64,000 nt of DNA, from contig DHMX01000008.1 of the NCBI GenBank assembly GCA_002406015.1, positions 1-64,000 of the forward strand, in the 5' to 3' direction. A program made the position numbers and the translations under genes. Source of the stretch: Lachnospiraceae bacterium UBA4631 (GTDB taxonomy: Bacteria; Bacillota; Clostridia; Lachnospirales; Lachnospiraceae). Of this stretch, positions 9,029 to 18,726 are shown one piece after another. Position 1 is the stretch's first letter, and every line of letters begins with the position of its first letter. Below the pieces are notes generated by a model. It made no database searches, was not told the origin of the DNA, and saw only the letters and a program-made list of their open reading frames with translations.

Positions 9029-9772
9029 ATGGGATTATCATTGCGGATGCAGCGGGTAGCGGATATGGTAGAACCCTGTGAACGGGTAGCGGACATTGGC
9101 TGTGACCACGGCTATGTGTCGATTTATCTGGTAGAGCAGGGGATTGCCGGTCATGTGCTGGCAATGGATGTCAGAAAAGGGCCTTTGTCAAGGGCAGAAG
9201 CCAACATCAGAGAGAAACAGCTACAGACAAGGATAGAATGTCGGTTATCGGACGGTCTGGAACGGCTGCAGCCGGGAGAAGCAGATACTATTTTGTTAGC
9301 CGGAATGGGCGGGCCGTTAATGATTGACATTTTGACAAAGGGAAGCAATAAACGGCTGGGAACCGAGACCTTGATAGTACAGCCGCAGTCCGATATACCG
9401 GAGGTACGGCGGTATTTACATAGAATCGGATATGAAATTATGGCAGAGGATATGCTGCAGGAGGATGGAAAGTATTATACGGTCATGAAAGCAAAACCGT
9501 CTGCTTCTGATACGGCTACAGATGCAGATACAGATAAGCTGTGGTCAGAAGCAGAGGAACAATACGGAAAGCTGTTATTAGAGAAACAGTCTCCTGTTTT
9601 AAAGCAATATCTGGAGCGTGAGGAACGGCAATTGACCCAATTGCAGGAGCAGTTAAACCATCAGGCAACAGAGAAAGTGAATCAGCGGTTAGCGGAGCTA
9701 CAGGAGCTGCTTAAATGGAATCGGGAGGCACAGGGATATTATGAGATTAAAAAGCATCATGAACTGTCTTGA
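9029..9772 (+). CDS. trmK: tRNA (adenine22-N1)-methyltransferase
   Basis: A 247-residue SAM-dependent enzyme that methylates A22 in tRNA. Motif I is ADIGCDHGYVSIYLV near the N-terminus, followed by the conserved LAGMGGPLMIDIL segment. The C-terminal part is a charged coiled-coil-like helix, as in TrmK. It begins two bases after rpoD with GAGGA inside the end of rpoD, and rpoD-trmK-nif3 is a standard order in Firmicutes. Confidence 0.9.
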   Translation: MGLSLRMQRVADMVEPCERVADIGCDHGYVSIYLVEQGIAGHVLAMDVRKGPLSRAEANIREKQLQTRIECRLSDGLERLQPGEADTILLAGMGGPLMIDILTKGSNKRLGTETLIVQPQSDIPEVRRYLHRIGYEIMAEDMLQEDGKYYTVMKAKPSASDTATDADTDKLWSEAEEQYGKLLLEKQSPVLKQYLEREERQLTQLQEQLNHQATEKVNQRLAELQELLKWNREAQGYYEIKKHHELS

Positions 9773-10535
9773 ACGGCTGTCACCACTGCATTATGCGGAA
9801 GAATGGGATAATGTAGGGCTGTTAGTCGGGGACGAAAATCAGGGAATTCAGCGTATTATGGTAGCTTTGGATGCTTCGGATTATGTGATTGATAAAGCGG
9901 TGGAGACACAGACGGATTTGTTGCTTACACATCACCCGATGATTTTTCGACCACTCAAACAGGTCAATACGCAGAGCATGGTCGGAAGAAGAATTTTGAA
10001 GCTGGCGGGAAACCGGATTGCATATTATGCCATGCATACGAACTTTGACATTAAGGGCGGTATGGCAGAATTGGCAGCAGGCAGGCTGAACTTAAAGGAG
10101 CAGGAGCCGTTAGATGTGACGGTGATAGAGAATGGAATCCCACAGGGAATCGGTCGGGTCGGAATGCTGCCGGAGGCACAGTCGGTGCGTAATATAGCCG
10201 CTTTGGTAAAAGAAAAGTTTGATTTAAAAAATGTGATTTTGTATGGAAAACCGGAACAAGAGGTAAGGAGAATTGCAATTTGTCCGGGGTCAGGAAAAAG
10301 TGAAATTGAAAATGCACAAAAAGCAGGTGCCGAATTGCTGGTTACAGGTGATATTGGACACCATGAGGGAATTGATGCCGTTGATTGCGGACTGCCGATT
10401 CTGGATGCGACCCATTACGGACTCGAACATATTTTTATTGCATTCATGGTGGATTATCTGAAGCAGTGTCAGGCGGAAATCGGCGAATTGGAAATTATAG
10501 GTATGGATACGGGAAGCCCGATTACAATTTTATAA
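9741..10535 (+). CDS. Nif3-like dinuclear metal protein (DUF34)
   Basis: A 264-residue protein of the Nif3/YqfO family, a toroidal hexamer with a two-metal site. The metal-binding histidines are visible in LLTHHPMIF (near residue 63), AMHTNFDIK and the C-terminal GDIGHHEGIDAV. The start overlaps trmK by 32 bases. The biochemical role of the family is unsettled; a GTP cyclohydrolase-like or metal-insertion role has been proposed. It lacks the extra central domain of the longer YqfO proteins. Confidence 0.9.
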   Translation: MRLKSIMNCLERLSPLHYAEEWDNVGLLVGDENQGIQRIMVALDASDYVIDKAVETQTDLLLTHHPMIFRPLKQVNTQSMVGRRILKLAGNRIAYYAMHTNFDIKGGMAELAAGRLNLKEQEPLDVTVIENGIPQGIGRVGMLPEAQSVRNIAALVKEKFDLKNVILYGKPEQEVRRIAICPGSGKSEIENAQKAGAELLVTGDIGHHEGIDAVDCGLPILDATHYGLEHIFIAFMVDYLKQCQAEIGELEIIGMDTGSPITIL

Positions 10536-10565
10536 ATAGCCGATAGAGCGTAAGGAGGTAGAATT

Positions 10566-12224
10566 ATGGGAAATCTGACAATTAAAGTGTATGGGGAACA
10601 GGTCGAGGTGCCGGAGGGAACCACGCTCTTGACCTTGGCAAAGCAATATCAGGAGCGGGAGTCGCATGATATTGTTCTTGCGTATATGAATGATAAGCTG
10701 TGTGAGCTGTTTAAGCCGATACAGGACGAGGTAGAGATTCGCTTCCTCACAACAGCGGATGAGATTGGCTTTCAGTCCTATAAGCGGAGTGCTACGCTTT
10801 TAATGCTGAAAGCAATCCATGATGTAATGGGAGATACGGATGTTCAGGTTCGGGTTATGTATTCTCTGGGACAGGGCTATTATTGTGAAGCGGAAGGCTT
10901 GCAGGATGGAATTACGCAGGATTTGCTGTATGCCGTAAAGCGTCGGATGAAGGAACTGGTATGGGAGGATATACCGATTCGGAAGGAGAGCATCAGTACG
11001 GCAACGGCAATTAAACGGTTTGCGGCAGAGGGAATGGACGATAAGGTACGGCTGTTCCAATATCGGCGTGTGTCTGCAACCAATCTTTATAGCATTGAGG
11101 GCTATGAAGACTATCTGTATGGCTATATGGTGCCGAGTACCGGATATTTAAAGTGCTTTGATTTGATTCTGCACAGCTCCGGCTTTGTATTACAGATGCC
11201 AACAAGAAAGGCACCGGAGGAATTGGCACCGTTTGAAGCCAAGAAGAAGCTGTTTAAGGTGTTAAAGGAATCCGAGGATTGGAGTACCATGCTGGGTGTA
11301 GATACCGTAGGAGCCTTGAATGATGTGATTGCAGAGGGCGGAATCGGTGATTTGATGCTTGTGCAGGAGGCATTGCAGGAGAAGAAAATAGCAGAGATTG
11401 CAGAACGGATTGAACGGGAGGGCAAGAAGATTGTATTGATTGCAGGTCCAAGCTCTTCCGGAAAGACTACGTTTTCGCATCGGTTAAGCATCCAGCTTCG
11501 GGCATACGGAATGCATCCGCATCCGATAGCATTGGATGATTATTTTGTAAATCGGCAGGATACACCGAGAAATGCAGACGGAAGCTATGATTTTGAATGT
11601 ATAGAAGCAATTGATTTGAAGCAGTTTAACGAGGATATGTCGAAGCTCTTAGCCGGAGAGGTAGTAGAGCTGCCGCGGTTTAATTTCCAGACCGGTATGC
11701 GGGAATATAAAGGAGATTATAAGCAGTTAAATGCTGGGGATGTTCTGGTAATAGAAGGTATTCATGGTCTGAATCCGAAAATGACAAGCCAGCTTCCGGA
11801 CAGCAGTAAGTTTAAAATCTACATTAGTGCCTTAACCAGTCTGAATATTGATATGCATAATCGGATACCGACCACAGACGGAAGACTGATTCGCAGAATC
11901 GTACGGGATGCCAGAACCAGAGGTAATTCCGCACAGGATACGATTGCAATGTGGAATTCGGTAAGACGGGGAGAAGAACAGAATATTTTCCCATATCAGG
12001 AAGAAGCGGATGTGATGTTTAACTCGGCATTAATTTATGAATTGTCTGTCATTAAGCAGTATGCGGAGCCATTGTTATTTGCAATTCCGCATGAGGCAGA
12101 GGAGTATCAGGAAGCAAAGCGGCTGCTAAAATTCATGGACTATTTTCTGGGTGTCAGCAGCGAGGCAGTTCCGAATAATTCGATTCTGCGTGAATTTATC
12201 GGCGGAAGCTGTTTTAAGGTGTGA
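10566..12224 (+). CDS. TGS-domain nucleoside (uridine kinase-like) kinase
   Basis: A 552-residue fusion found in Clostridia. The N-terminus is a TGS domain (to about residue 65). It is followed by a segment like the second N-terminal domain of threonyl-tRNA synthetase, without the aminoacylation core. From about residue 285 comes a P-loop kinase of the uridine kinase/phosphoribulokinase type (AGPSSSGKTTFSHRL) with DDYFVNR and the lid region after IEGIHGLNP. The substrate is not proven by sequence. A perfect GGAGG precedes the ATG. Genes upstream run the same way with only 30 bases between. Confidence 0.85.
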   Translation: MGNLTIKVYGEQVEVPEGTTLLTLAKQYQERESHDIVLAYMNDKLCELFKPIQDEVEIRFLTTADEIGFQSYKRSATLLMLKAIHDVMGDTDVQVRVMYSLGQGYYCEAEGLQDGITQDLLYAVKRRMKELVWEDIPIRKESISTATAIKRFAAEGMDDKVRLFQYRRVSATNLYSIEGYEDYLYGYMVPSTGYLKCFDLILHSSGFVLQMPTRKAPEELAPFEAKKKLFKVLKESEDWSTMLGVDTVGALNDVIAEGGIGDLMLVQEALQEKKIAEIAERIEREGKKIVLIAGPSSSGKTTFSHRLSIQLRAYGMHPHPIALDDYFVNRQDTPRNADGSYDFECIEAIDLKQFNEDMSKLLAGEVVELPRFNFQTGMREYKGDYKQLNAGDVLVIEGIHGLNPKMTSQLPDSSKFKIYISALTSLNIDMHNRIPTTDGRLIRRIVRDARTRGNSAQDTIAMWNSVRRGEEQNIFPYQEEADVMFNSALIYELSVIKQYAEPLLFAIPHEAEEYQEAKRLLKFMDYFLGVSSEAVPNNSILREFIGGSCFKV

Positions 12225-12341
12225 GATAACAAAGATAACAAAAAAGAATAAAATTTAACGGTATTTCTTAAGAACTTTGTAAGGTCATACGGAAAAATCT
12301 GTGATACGATGGCAGGGATAAATGCAGTGGGGGTATGAGGA

Positions 12342-13031
12342 ATGGCAACAATTCTGGTAGTAGATGATGAGCAGGAGATTGCGGATTTAGTAGAAATCTA
12401 CCTGACAAATGATGGATTCGAGGTAATAAAGGCATCCAATGGTGTGGAGTGCTTAAAGCAGCTTCAGGAGCATCCGGAAATTAAGGTAATTATTCTGGAT
12501 GTTATGATGCCGGAAATGGATGGTCTGGAGGTATGCAGACGGATTCGTAAGAGCAGTAATATTCCGATTATTATGTTAAGTGCCAAGACCGCAGATATGG
12601 ATAAGATTCTGGGCTTCGGAACGGGTGTGGATGACTATGTAACCAAACCGTTTAACCCGTTGGAGCTGACTGCCAGAGTAAAATCGCAGTTAAAGCGTTA
12701 CCAGAATATTAATACGGCGGCGTTAGCTGGTCAGTCCATTACAATCGGCAGCCTGTTAATAGAAAAGGATGCACACCGGGTAACCCGGAACGGTGAGGAG
12801 ATTGCATTGACACCGATTGAATTTGAGATTCTCTGGCTGTTGGCAAGTCATCCGGGCAGAGTCTACAGTACAGATGAAATCTTTGAACAGGTATGGAAGG
12901 AGCAGGTATATGAGGTGAATAATACGGTTATGGTACATATTCGCCGCCTGCGGGAAAAGATAGAGCTGGATTCAAAGAAGCCGGAGCTGATTAAGACAGT
13001 ATGGGGAGTTGGATATAAGGTTGAAGGATAA
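12342..13031 (+). CDS. VanR-like OmpR-family response regulator
   Basis: A 229-residue two-component regulator. The receiver domain has acidic pocket D8-D9, phosphoacceptor Asp53 in ILDVMMPEMDG, Thr/Ser in LSAKT and Lys in VTKPFNPLELTARVK. The C-terminal winged helix ends IKTVWGVGYKVEG. The sequence around EIADLVEIYL and the PFNPLEL segment is close to VanR, but nothing near it encodes vancomycin resistance, so it is VanR-like in ancestry only. It likely controls the large envelope cluster that follows. Confidence 0.9.
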   Translation: MATILVVDDEQEIADLVEIYLTNDGFEVIKASNGVECLKQLQEHPEIKVIILDVMMPEMDGLEVCRRIRKSSNIPIIMLSAKTADMDKILGFGTGVDDYVTKPFNPLELTARVKSQLKRYQNINTAALAGQSITIGSLLIEKDAHRVTRNGEEIALTPIEFEILWLLASHPGRVYSTDEIFEQVWKEQVYEVNNTVMVHIRRLREKIELDSKKPELIKTVWGVGYKVEG

Positions 13032-14145
13032 TATTTTTCAGAGCTTTCGATTCAAATTAGCGTTATATGTATTTTTTAGCTGCGGCATGACGGTGTTGAC
13101 AGACTTAGGTGTTCTTCTGGCAATTCGGCTGATGCAGGTAAATATTACGAACTGGGGACAACGGATTGATTTTATCCCACAGCTAAAGAACAATATTTAT
13201 CTGCTTCAGCACGCAGGAGCGGGCTTATGGACAACCCTTGGTATATTGTCGGTTATTTTCTTCTTTTTATACTATATTTTGTTGTCGGCTCCGATGGTTT
13301 CCTATCTGCGTGAAATAGTAAATGGCGTAGAGCGGATTAAGAACGGTGATTTGAACACCGCCATTCCCATCCGGTACAGCGGGGAATTAACGGACCTTGC
13401 CAGAGCTGTAAATGCCATGCAGGCAGAGCTTAAGACCACCATTGCCAAGGAGCGGGAGGCGGAGCATATTAAGGATGAGCTGATTACCAATGTCGCACAT
13501 GACCTCAGAACTCCGTTGACCTCTGTAATCGGTTATCTGAATCTGCTTCAGGAGCAGCCGAATCTGGATACAGAGACTCAAAGAAAATACATTCATATCG
13601 CGTATGAGAAGGCAGCCCGGATGGAAGGACTGGTAACGGACTTATTTGATTTCACCAGATATGAAAAGAATAAAATCGTAATTACCAGACAACGGTTGGA
13701 AATGAAGCAGTTTATGGAGCAGATGCTGGATGAATTTTATCCAAGCCTGAACGACCACCACTTAGAGTGCTATACCATATTTCCGCCGGAAAAGGTCTAT
13801 ATTGACGGAGACGGCGAGCTGTTGTTCCGGGCATTCGGAAACCTGATGGGAAATGCAATCAAGTACGGAGCGGAAGGAAAACAGATTCGGGTGGAAATCA
13901 ACCAGTTGCAGGACAAGCATCAGGTACGGGTTGCAATTACGAATTACGGAAAAATTATTCCGAGAAAAGAGCTGGATAAGGTATTTGATAAGTTCTATCG
14001 GACAGATACCGCCCGTTCTACGGAAGGTGGAACCGGGTTAGGTCTGGCAATTGCGAAGAATATTTTTGAAATGCATAACGGAACTATCCATGCACGCTCC
14101 GACGAGCATGGAACGGTATTTGAGGTTGTATTTCAATTAAGTTAG
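13009..14145 (+). CDS. VanS-like sensor histidine kinase
   Basis: A 378-residue membrane kinase with two transmembrane helices (about residues 15-40 and 75-100) around a short external loop of some 35 residues, then HAMP, a dimerisation helix with His164 in NVAHDLRTPLTSVIGYL, and an ATPase domain (N-box NLMGNAIKYG, G-box GGTGLGLAI). The frame starts with TTG at 13009 inside the regulator gene; a second TTG at 13021 has a better-placed GGGAGTTGG site and may be the true start. The small sensor loop suggests sensing in or at the membrane. Confidence 0.88.
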   Translation: MDIRLKDNIFQSFRFKLALYVFFSCGMTVLTDLGVLLAIRLMQVNITNWGQRIDFIPQLKNNIYLLQHAGAGLWTTLGILSVIFFFLYYILLSAPMVSYLREIVNGVERIKNGDLNTAIPIRYSGELTDLARAVNAMQAELKTTIAKEREAEHIKDELITNVAHDLRTPLTSVIGYLNLLQEQPNLDTETQRKYIHIAYEKAARMEGLVTDLFDFTRYEKNKIVITRQRLEMKQFMEQMLDEFYPSLNDHHLECYTIFPPEKVYIDGDGELLFRAFGNLMGNAIKYGAEGKQIRVEINQLQDKHQVRVAITNYGKIIPRKELDKVFDKFYRTDTARSTEGGTGLGLAIAKNIFEMHNGTIHARSDEHGTVFEVVFQLS

Positions 14146-14159
14146 AAAGGAACAAAACT

Positions 14160-16607
14160 ATGAAAAAGAAAAGTTTATTTCTAAGTATCCTATTGGCGGT
14201 GATGCTTACAGTGATGTTTCCGACAGGAGTATTTGCGGATGATTCGGGGCAGGATGTGGAAAATTCAGATTACACAGTAAACATGGAATCCGGATTAGAC
14301 GGTGTGGCTGTGGAAGGAACCGCTATGCCGATTACACTGACCATCGGAAATACCGGAAAGGATTTCAGTGGTGTACTTCGGGTTATTGTTCCGGCAACAT
14401 ATGAAAAACAGAGCATTGCCTATGAGAAAACTGTGGCAATTCCAAGTGGAGGAAATAAGAGCTTTTCTGTTTTGATTCCGGATATAGATGCGGTTGCGTA
14501 TCTGCGGGTGGAGCTGGAGAATGAAAAGGGAAAGGTACTGTATTCCAAGCAAATGCCGTTTCAGTCTATGATAGTGGGTCAAAATGCGGTTGTGGGAATC
14601 TTAAGTGATGATTATCAGGGTCTGAACTATTTTGACGGTGTTACCATAGATGTAGACTACATCAGTATGTCTACAAAGGTATTGCGGCTGACTGCCGATA
14701 ATATACCGGAGCAGGGGGAGGGCTTAAGTGCCTGCAATTATATTCTGATTGATAACTATAATACCACGCAGCTTTCACAGGAACAGAAAAATGCGATTAT
14801 GAGCTGGGTATCTGATGGAGGCGTTTTGATTCTGGGAACCGGTTCAAAGGCATCGGTGGTAATGGGAGGCTTACAGGAGTATTTAGGAGCTGTGAGCGTA
14901 AATGGGTTAACGAAGCAGGATGTTCTGGTTACGGACGGCTATGAAGATGCAAAGCCGGTGGATGTGGCAGGGATTACAGGTGACGGCTGGACGGATGTGC
15001 AGGAAACGATTGCAACCGGGGCTGCGGCAATTCAGAGCGGTTACGGAAAAGGCAGTATCCTGATTCTTAGCTATGACCTTGCAATGGAGCCGATTGTAGG
15101 CTGGAGAAATATTAACAGTATTTTAGCAAAAAACATATTGGAAAATGCAGGAACCGATTACACAGAGGTTCAGATTGCATATGATTCCGGTGTGGCATAT
15201 GAGAACTGGAATTTACAAAGTGCGATTAAGGGTGTAGATAGAAACCGGGTTCCGAATGCATTATTATACGGTGGCGTGTTCTTCGTATATGTAATCTGTA
15301 TCGGACCGGTCATGTATCTGATTTTAAAGGCAAAGGACCGGCGGGAAAAGATGTGGATTGTAATGCCGGTAATCGCAGTCGTATTTACGGTTGTTATCTA
15401 CGGAACGAGTATGCTGTACCGGATTCATAAGCCGTTTATTGATGCGGTATCCTTTGTGGAATTTAATCAGGGAACGATTACAAACCAGACCTTTATGACG
15501 CTTCAGAGTCCGAAGACCAAGGCGTATACCATTGATTTGTCGGAAGGCTATCAGCTTGTAAGTGCAAGAGAGGATACAACGTATAGCAGCAGCTATGCAT
15601 CCGGAAGTACCGATTATGCATGTGGGGTTCGTTCGGAAGGAACGGCAGCACAGCTTGTAGTGAAGCCGTCAATGGCATTTACACAACAGCATATTAAGAC
15701 ACAGAAGGAGACCTATCAGCCGGGAAGTGATTTGGTAACGAATCTGAGCTGTACCCTGAACGGCTTTACCGGAACCGTAACGAATCAGACGGGATATGAT
15801 TTGAAGAATGTAGTTATCTGCTATAATTCAAACTATGTATATCTGGGAGACTTAAAGAACGGAGAAAGTGCGAACATTGAGCTGGCGAATTTGAAGCCGC
15901 TTTCCTATGTCAGCTATGATATGTCCGATTGGATGGCGGAGACTCCGCAGGAATTATTCTTCGCAAGAACAGAAGAAAATCGAAAGCTGTTAGATAATCA
16001 GAATGTATATAACATTATGGAAACCATTGCAAACAGTCTTACTACGAATCAGGGAGTTGTATTCGGAATGATTGATAATTATGAATCCGATTTGGTACAG
16101 AAAAAGGATACAAAGGTGTATGCGGCAGCAGTAGCGGTTTCCTACTTTAACCAGATTCCGGAGGAATATCAGCAGTATGGAGGCTTTATAAATAACATTA
16201 GTGATTATATGGTTGGAGGAGATAATATTTCGTATACGGATGCCTATCCGCAGGATTTTGATTACTTCTATGATGTATCGGATTTGGATATGTATGGAGA
16301 AGACGAGATGCAGGTGTTGTATGACTTCAGCAGTCTGGATTTGACCGGGGCAAAGCTGATTAATACGGACTATGCTTTAAATGGAGATATTGGTAATGAT
16401 TACTATTATGGCCCTTTGTATAGTAACGTTCAGTTATATAATTATACAACGCAGACCTATGAGGATGTGTTTGACGAGAACGGTATGTCGGGAGACCTGA
16501 CTCCATATGTGAATGAACAGGGCTGGATGCAGATTCGATATTATACGGATAATCCGGATGAATGGTATTATGCACCGAATATTTCATTGGTGGGAGGTGA
16601 ACGGTAA
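14160..16607 (+). CDS. Large exported membrane protein partnered with an ABC system
   Basis: An 815-residue protein with a signal peptide (cleavage probably after GVFA, near residue 27). The N-terminal part has beta-rich, NEW-like character. Residues about 138-270 resemble a GATase-like/GldG-type sensor fold (YILIDNYN, then SDGGVLILGTG). Two transmembrane helices lie near residues 370-425, followed by a second external domain of about 390 residues rich in Tyr, Asn and Asp. It starts 14 bases after the kinase and overlaps the next ATPase start, so it belongs to that ABC unit. I compare it with GldG-type auxiliary proteins by architecture only; the function is unknown. Confidence 0.7.
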   Translation: MKKKSLFLSILLAVMLTVMFPTGVFADDSGQDVENSDYTVNMESGLDGVAVEGTAMPITLTIGNTGKDFSGVLRVIVPATYEKQSIAYEKTVAIPSGGNKSFSVLIPDIDAVAYLRVELENEKGKVLYSKQMPFQSMIVGQNAVVGILSDDYQGLNYFDGVTIDVDYISMSTKVLRLTADNIPEQGEGLSACNYILIDNYNTTQLSQEQKNAIMSWVSDGGVLILGTGSKASVVMGGLQEYLGAVSVNGLTKQDVLVTDGYEDAKPVDVAGITGDGWTDVQETIATGAAAIQSGYGKGSILILSYDLAMEPIVGWRNINSILAKNILENAGTDYTEVQIAYDSGVAYENWNLQSAIKGVDRNRVPNALLYGGVFFVYVICIGPVMYLILKAKDRREKMWIVMPVIAVVFTVVIYGTSMLYRIHKPFIDAVSFVEFNQGTITNQTFMTLQSPKTKAYTIDLSEGYQLVSAREDTTYSSSYASGSTDYACGVRSEGTAAQLVVKPSMAFTQQHIKTQKETYQPGSDLVTNLSCTLNGFTGTVTNQTGYDLKNVVICYNSNYVYLGDLKNGESANIELANLKPLSYVSYDMSDWMAETPQELFFARTEENRKLLDNQNVYNIMETIANSLTTNQGVVFGMIDNYESDLVQKKDTKVYAAAVAVSYFNQIPEEYQQYGGFINNISDYMVGGDNISYTDAYPQDFDYFYDVSDLDMYGEDEMQVLYDFSSLDLTGAKLINTDYALNGDIGNDYYYGPLYSNVQLYNYTTQTYEDVFDENGMSGDLTPYVNEQGWMQIRYYTDNPDEWYYAPNISLVGGER

Positions 16608-17530
16608 TGGTTACAATACGAAATTTAACGAAAACCTATGGAAGGTATCGGGCGTTGAATAACCTGAATCTGCATATAGACAAGGGTGATGTATTCGGCT
16701 TTGTCGGACCAAACGGAGCAGGAAAGACCACCACCATGCGAATTATCTGCGGACTGTTGCAGGCAGATTGGGGAGAGGTATATATTGATGGCGTAGATGC
16801 GTTAAATCAGAATGAATTGATAAAGCGGAAGGTTGGATATGTTCCGGATTTCTTCGGTGTATATGATAATTTTAAGGTTATGGAATACATGGAGTTTTAC
16901 GGAAATATGTACGGCATGGAAGGCGAAAGTCTGAAAAAGACCTCTATGGGGCTGTTAGACCTTGTAAATCTGACAGATAAGCAGGATGCCTATGTAGATG
17001 GGCTGTCCAGAGGTATGAAGCAGCGTTTGTGCGTAGCAAGAGCCTTGATTCACAATCCGCAATTGTTGATTCTGGATGAGCCGGCATCCGGCTTGGACCC
17101 AAGGGCAAGATTTGAAATGAAGGAAATTATGAAGAATCTGGGTGCCATGGGAAAAACGATTATTATCAGCTCTCATATTCTTCCGGAGCTGGGAGAAATG
17201 TGTAACAGTATCGGAGTAATGGAAAAAGGCAATCTGGTTGCAAGCGGTAAGGTAGAGGATGTAACCAGACGTTCCCGCCATGCGAATCCGTTAACGATTC
17301 AGATACTGGAGAATAAAGAAGCTGCCATTCAGATATTGAAGCAGACCCCAATGGTAGAGAAAATATCCATTCGGGATGATTCGGTGATTCTTTCCTTTGC
17401 CGGGGATGATGCGGAAATGGCACAGCTATTGACGAATTTGGTTATGAATGGAGTGCGAATCTCGAATTTCCATAGAGAACCGGGTAACTTGGAGACATTG
17501 TTCATGGAAATCACAGGAGGTGCAAAGTAA
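16607..17530 (+). CDS. ABC transporter ATPase (GldA/CcmA-like)
   Basis: A 307-residue ABC ATPase: Walker A GPNGAGKTTTMRII, signature LSRGMKQRL, Walker B LLILDEPASGLD and switch His in IIISSHILPE. The C-terminal 80 residues form the extra domain common in ABC-2 exporters. Its ATG overlaps the previous stop (TAATG), and its own stop overlaps the permease start in the same way, so the three are translationally coupled. Confidence 0.93.
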   Translation: MVTIRNLTKTYGRYRALNNLNLHIDKGDVFGFVGPNGAGKTTTMRIICGLLQADWGEVYIDGVDALNQNELIKRKVGYVPDFFGVYDNFKVMEYMEFYGNMYGMEGESLKKTSMGLLDLVNLTDKQDAYVDGLSRGMKQRLCVARALIHNPQLLILDEPASGLDPRARFEMKEIMKNLGAMGKTIIISSHILPELGEMCNSIGVMEKGNLVASGKVEDVTRRSRHANPLTIQILENKEAAIQILKQTPMVEKISIRDDSVILSFAGDDAEMAQLLTNLVMNGVRISNFHREPGNLETLFMEITGGAK

Positions 17531-18696
17531 TGGCAGATACAACGAAGAAGCGGAAAATGCTGAATCCGATACTGATGAAGGAACTCAAACTGGGTGCCAG
17601 AAGCATCCGGCTTCCGCTAACGGTTATGTTCTATGATATTGTATTGGCAATCGTTGCGGTAATTGCCATTTTAATTGCGGCAGCCTCCGGCGGCAGCGGT
17701 GGTGGTATGGATTATTCCGGCTTCCTGTATATTTATGAGGTAATCGGATGGATTCAGATAGGAATTATGCTGTTGATTGTTCCGATTCTGACTGCCGGAA
17801 CGGTTTCCGGTGAGCGGGAAAAGCAGACCTTGGAAATTATGCTTACCACACCAAAGAAGCCAATGTCGATTGTATGGGGAAAATTATTGGCGGCATTGTC
17901 TAATTTTATGATATTTATTATCTCCAGTGTTCCGATTATGGCAATCGCATTTGTACTGGGCGGCATGAACTGGCTATCACTGATAGGCTATATTTTCATG
18001 ATGATTGTACTGGCAATTTATATTGGAAGCGTCGGTATATGCTGTTCCTGTACCTTTAAAAAGACCATAGTATCGATTGTCATGACCTTTGTGATTGAGT
18101 TTGCGTTATTTATCATTCCGGTTGCTGTATTTGGCGGACTGATGGGAGCAGGTGCGATTGTATATGAAAGCATATACCGGGATGTGGTTGCACCGCCGAA
18201 CCCGAACTTTGGGCTTTTGCCAATGGTTATGATAGGGAATCCGTTGACAGGCTTTTTAGACTATATGCTGCGGGCAATTGATGCCCCGTCATTGGCTGCG
18301 ATGATGAAGGATGCCGATATATTTGGTGTTATCATGCCGATTCTTGCAAAGGCATGGATACCGATGAATGTAGTTGTGTGCGGAGCAATCAGTTATTTCT
18401 TCCTCTGGCTGGCAGCAAGGAAATTAAATCCGATTCGCAAGCAGAAAAAGAGAAAGCAGCCGCAAAATGCAGCTCCGGTAATGCCGGCAGCCGGAAACCC
18501 GGTGCAGCAGGCACAGCCAAGCCCGCAATTATATAAGCCGGTACAGCCGGATAGCGGACAGGATATAACAGAGGAATTAATACAGCCGAATGTGACCGGA
18601 GTAGCTTCCGAACAGATGGAAAACAACATTGGAAATAACATTGAAAATAACATTGAAAACAATATTGGAAACAACATTGGTAAAACGGAAGAATAG
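17530..18696 (+). CDS. ABC-2 type permease with Asn-rich tail
   Basis: A 388-residue permease with about six membrane helices and the ABC-2 hallmark GTVSGEREKQTLEIML TTP after helix 2. From about residue 305 it changes into a Gln/Pro-rich cytoplasmic tail that ends in short repeats of the form NNIENNIGNN. It is the membrane partner of the preceding ATPase; the pair is GldA/GldF-like. Whether it exports a substrate or works mechanically on the envelope cannot be told from sequence. Confidence 0.85.
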   Translation: MADTTKKRKMLNPILMKELKLGARSIRLPLTVMFYDIVLAIVAVIAILIAAASGGSGGGMDYSGFLYIYEVIGWIQIGIMLLIVPILTAGTVSGEREKQTLEIMLTTPKKPMSIVWGKLLAALSNFMIFIISSVPIMAIAFVLGGMNWLSLIGYIFMMIVLAIYIGSVGICCSCTFKKTIVSIVMTFVIEFALFIIPVAVFGGLMGAGAIVYESIYRDVVAPPNPNFGLLPMVMIGNPLTGFLDYMLRAIDAPSLAAMMKDADIFGVIMPILAKAWIPMNVVVCGAISYFFLWLAARKLNPIRKQKKRKQPQNAAPVMPAAGNPVQQAQPSPQLYKPVQPDSGQDITEELIQPNVTGVASEQMENNIGNNIENNIENNIGNNIGKTEE

Positions 18697-18726
18697 ATTG
18701 GATTCGAAGTAGAAGGAGGCTGACAT

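Noticed and set aside
12342..14145. A vancomycin-resistance locus based on VanR/VanS similarity
   Set aside because: No vanH, vanA/B, vanX or related ligase genes are present; the neighbours are an ABC unit and MoxR/vWA genes.
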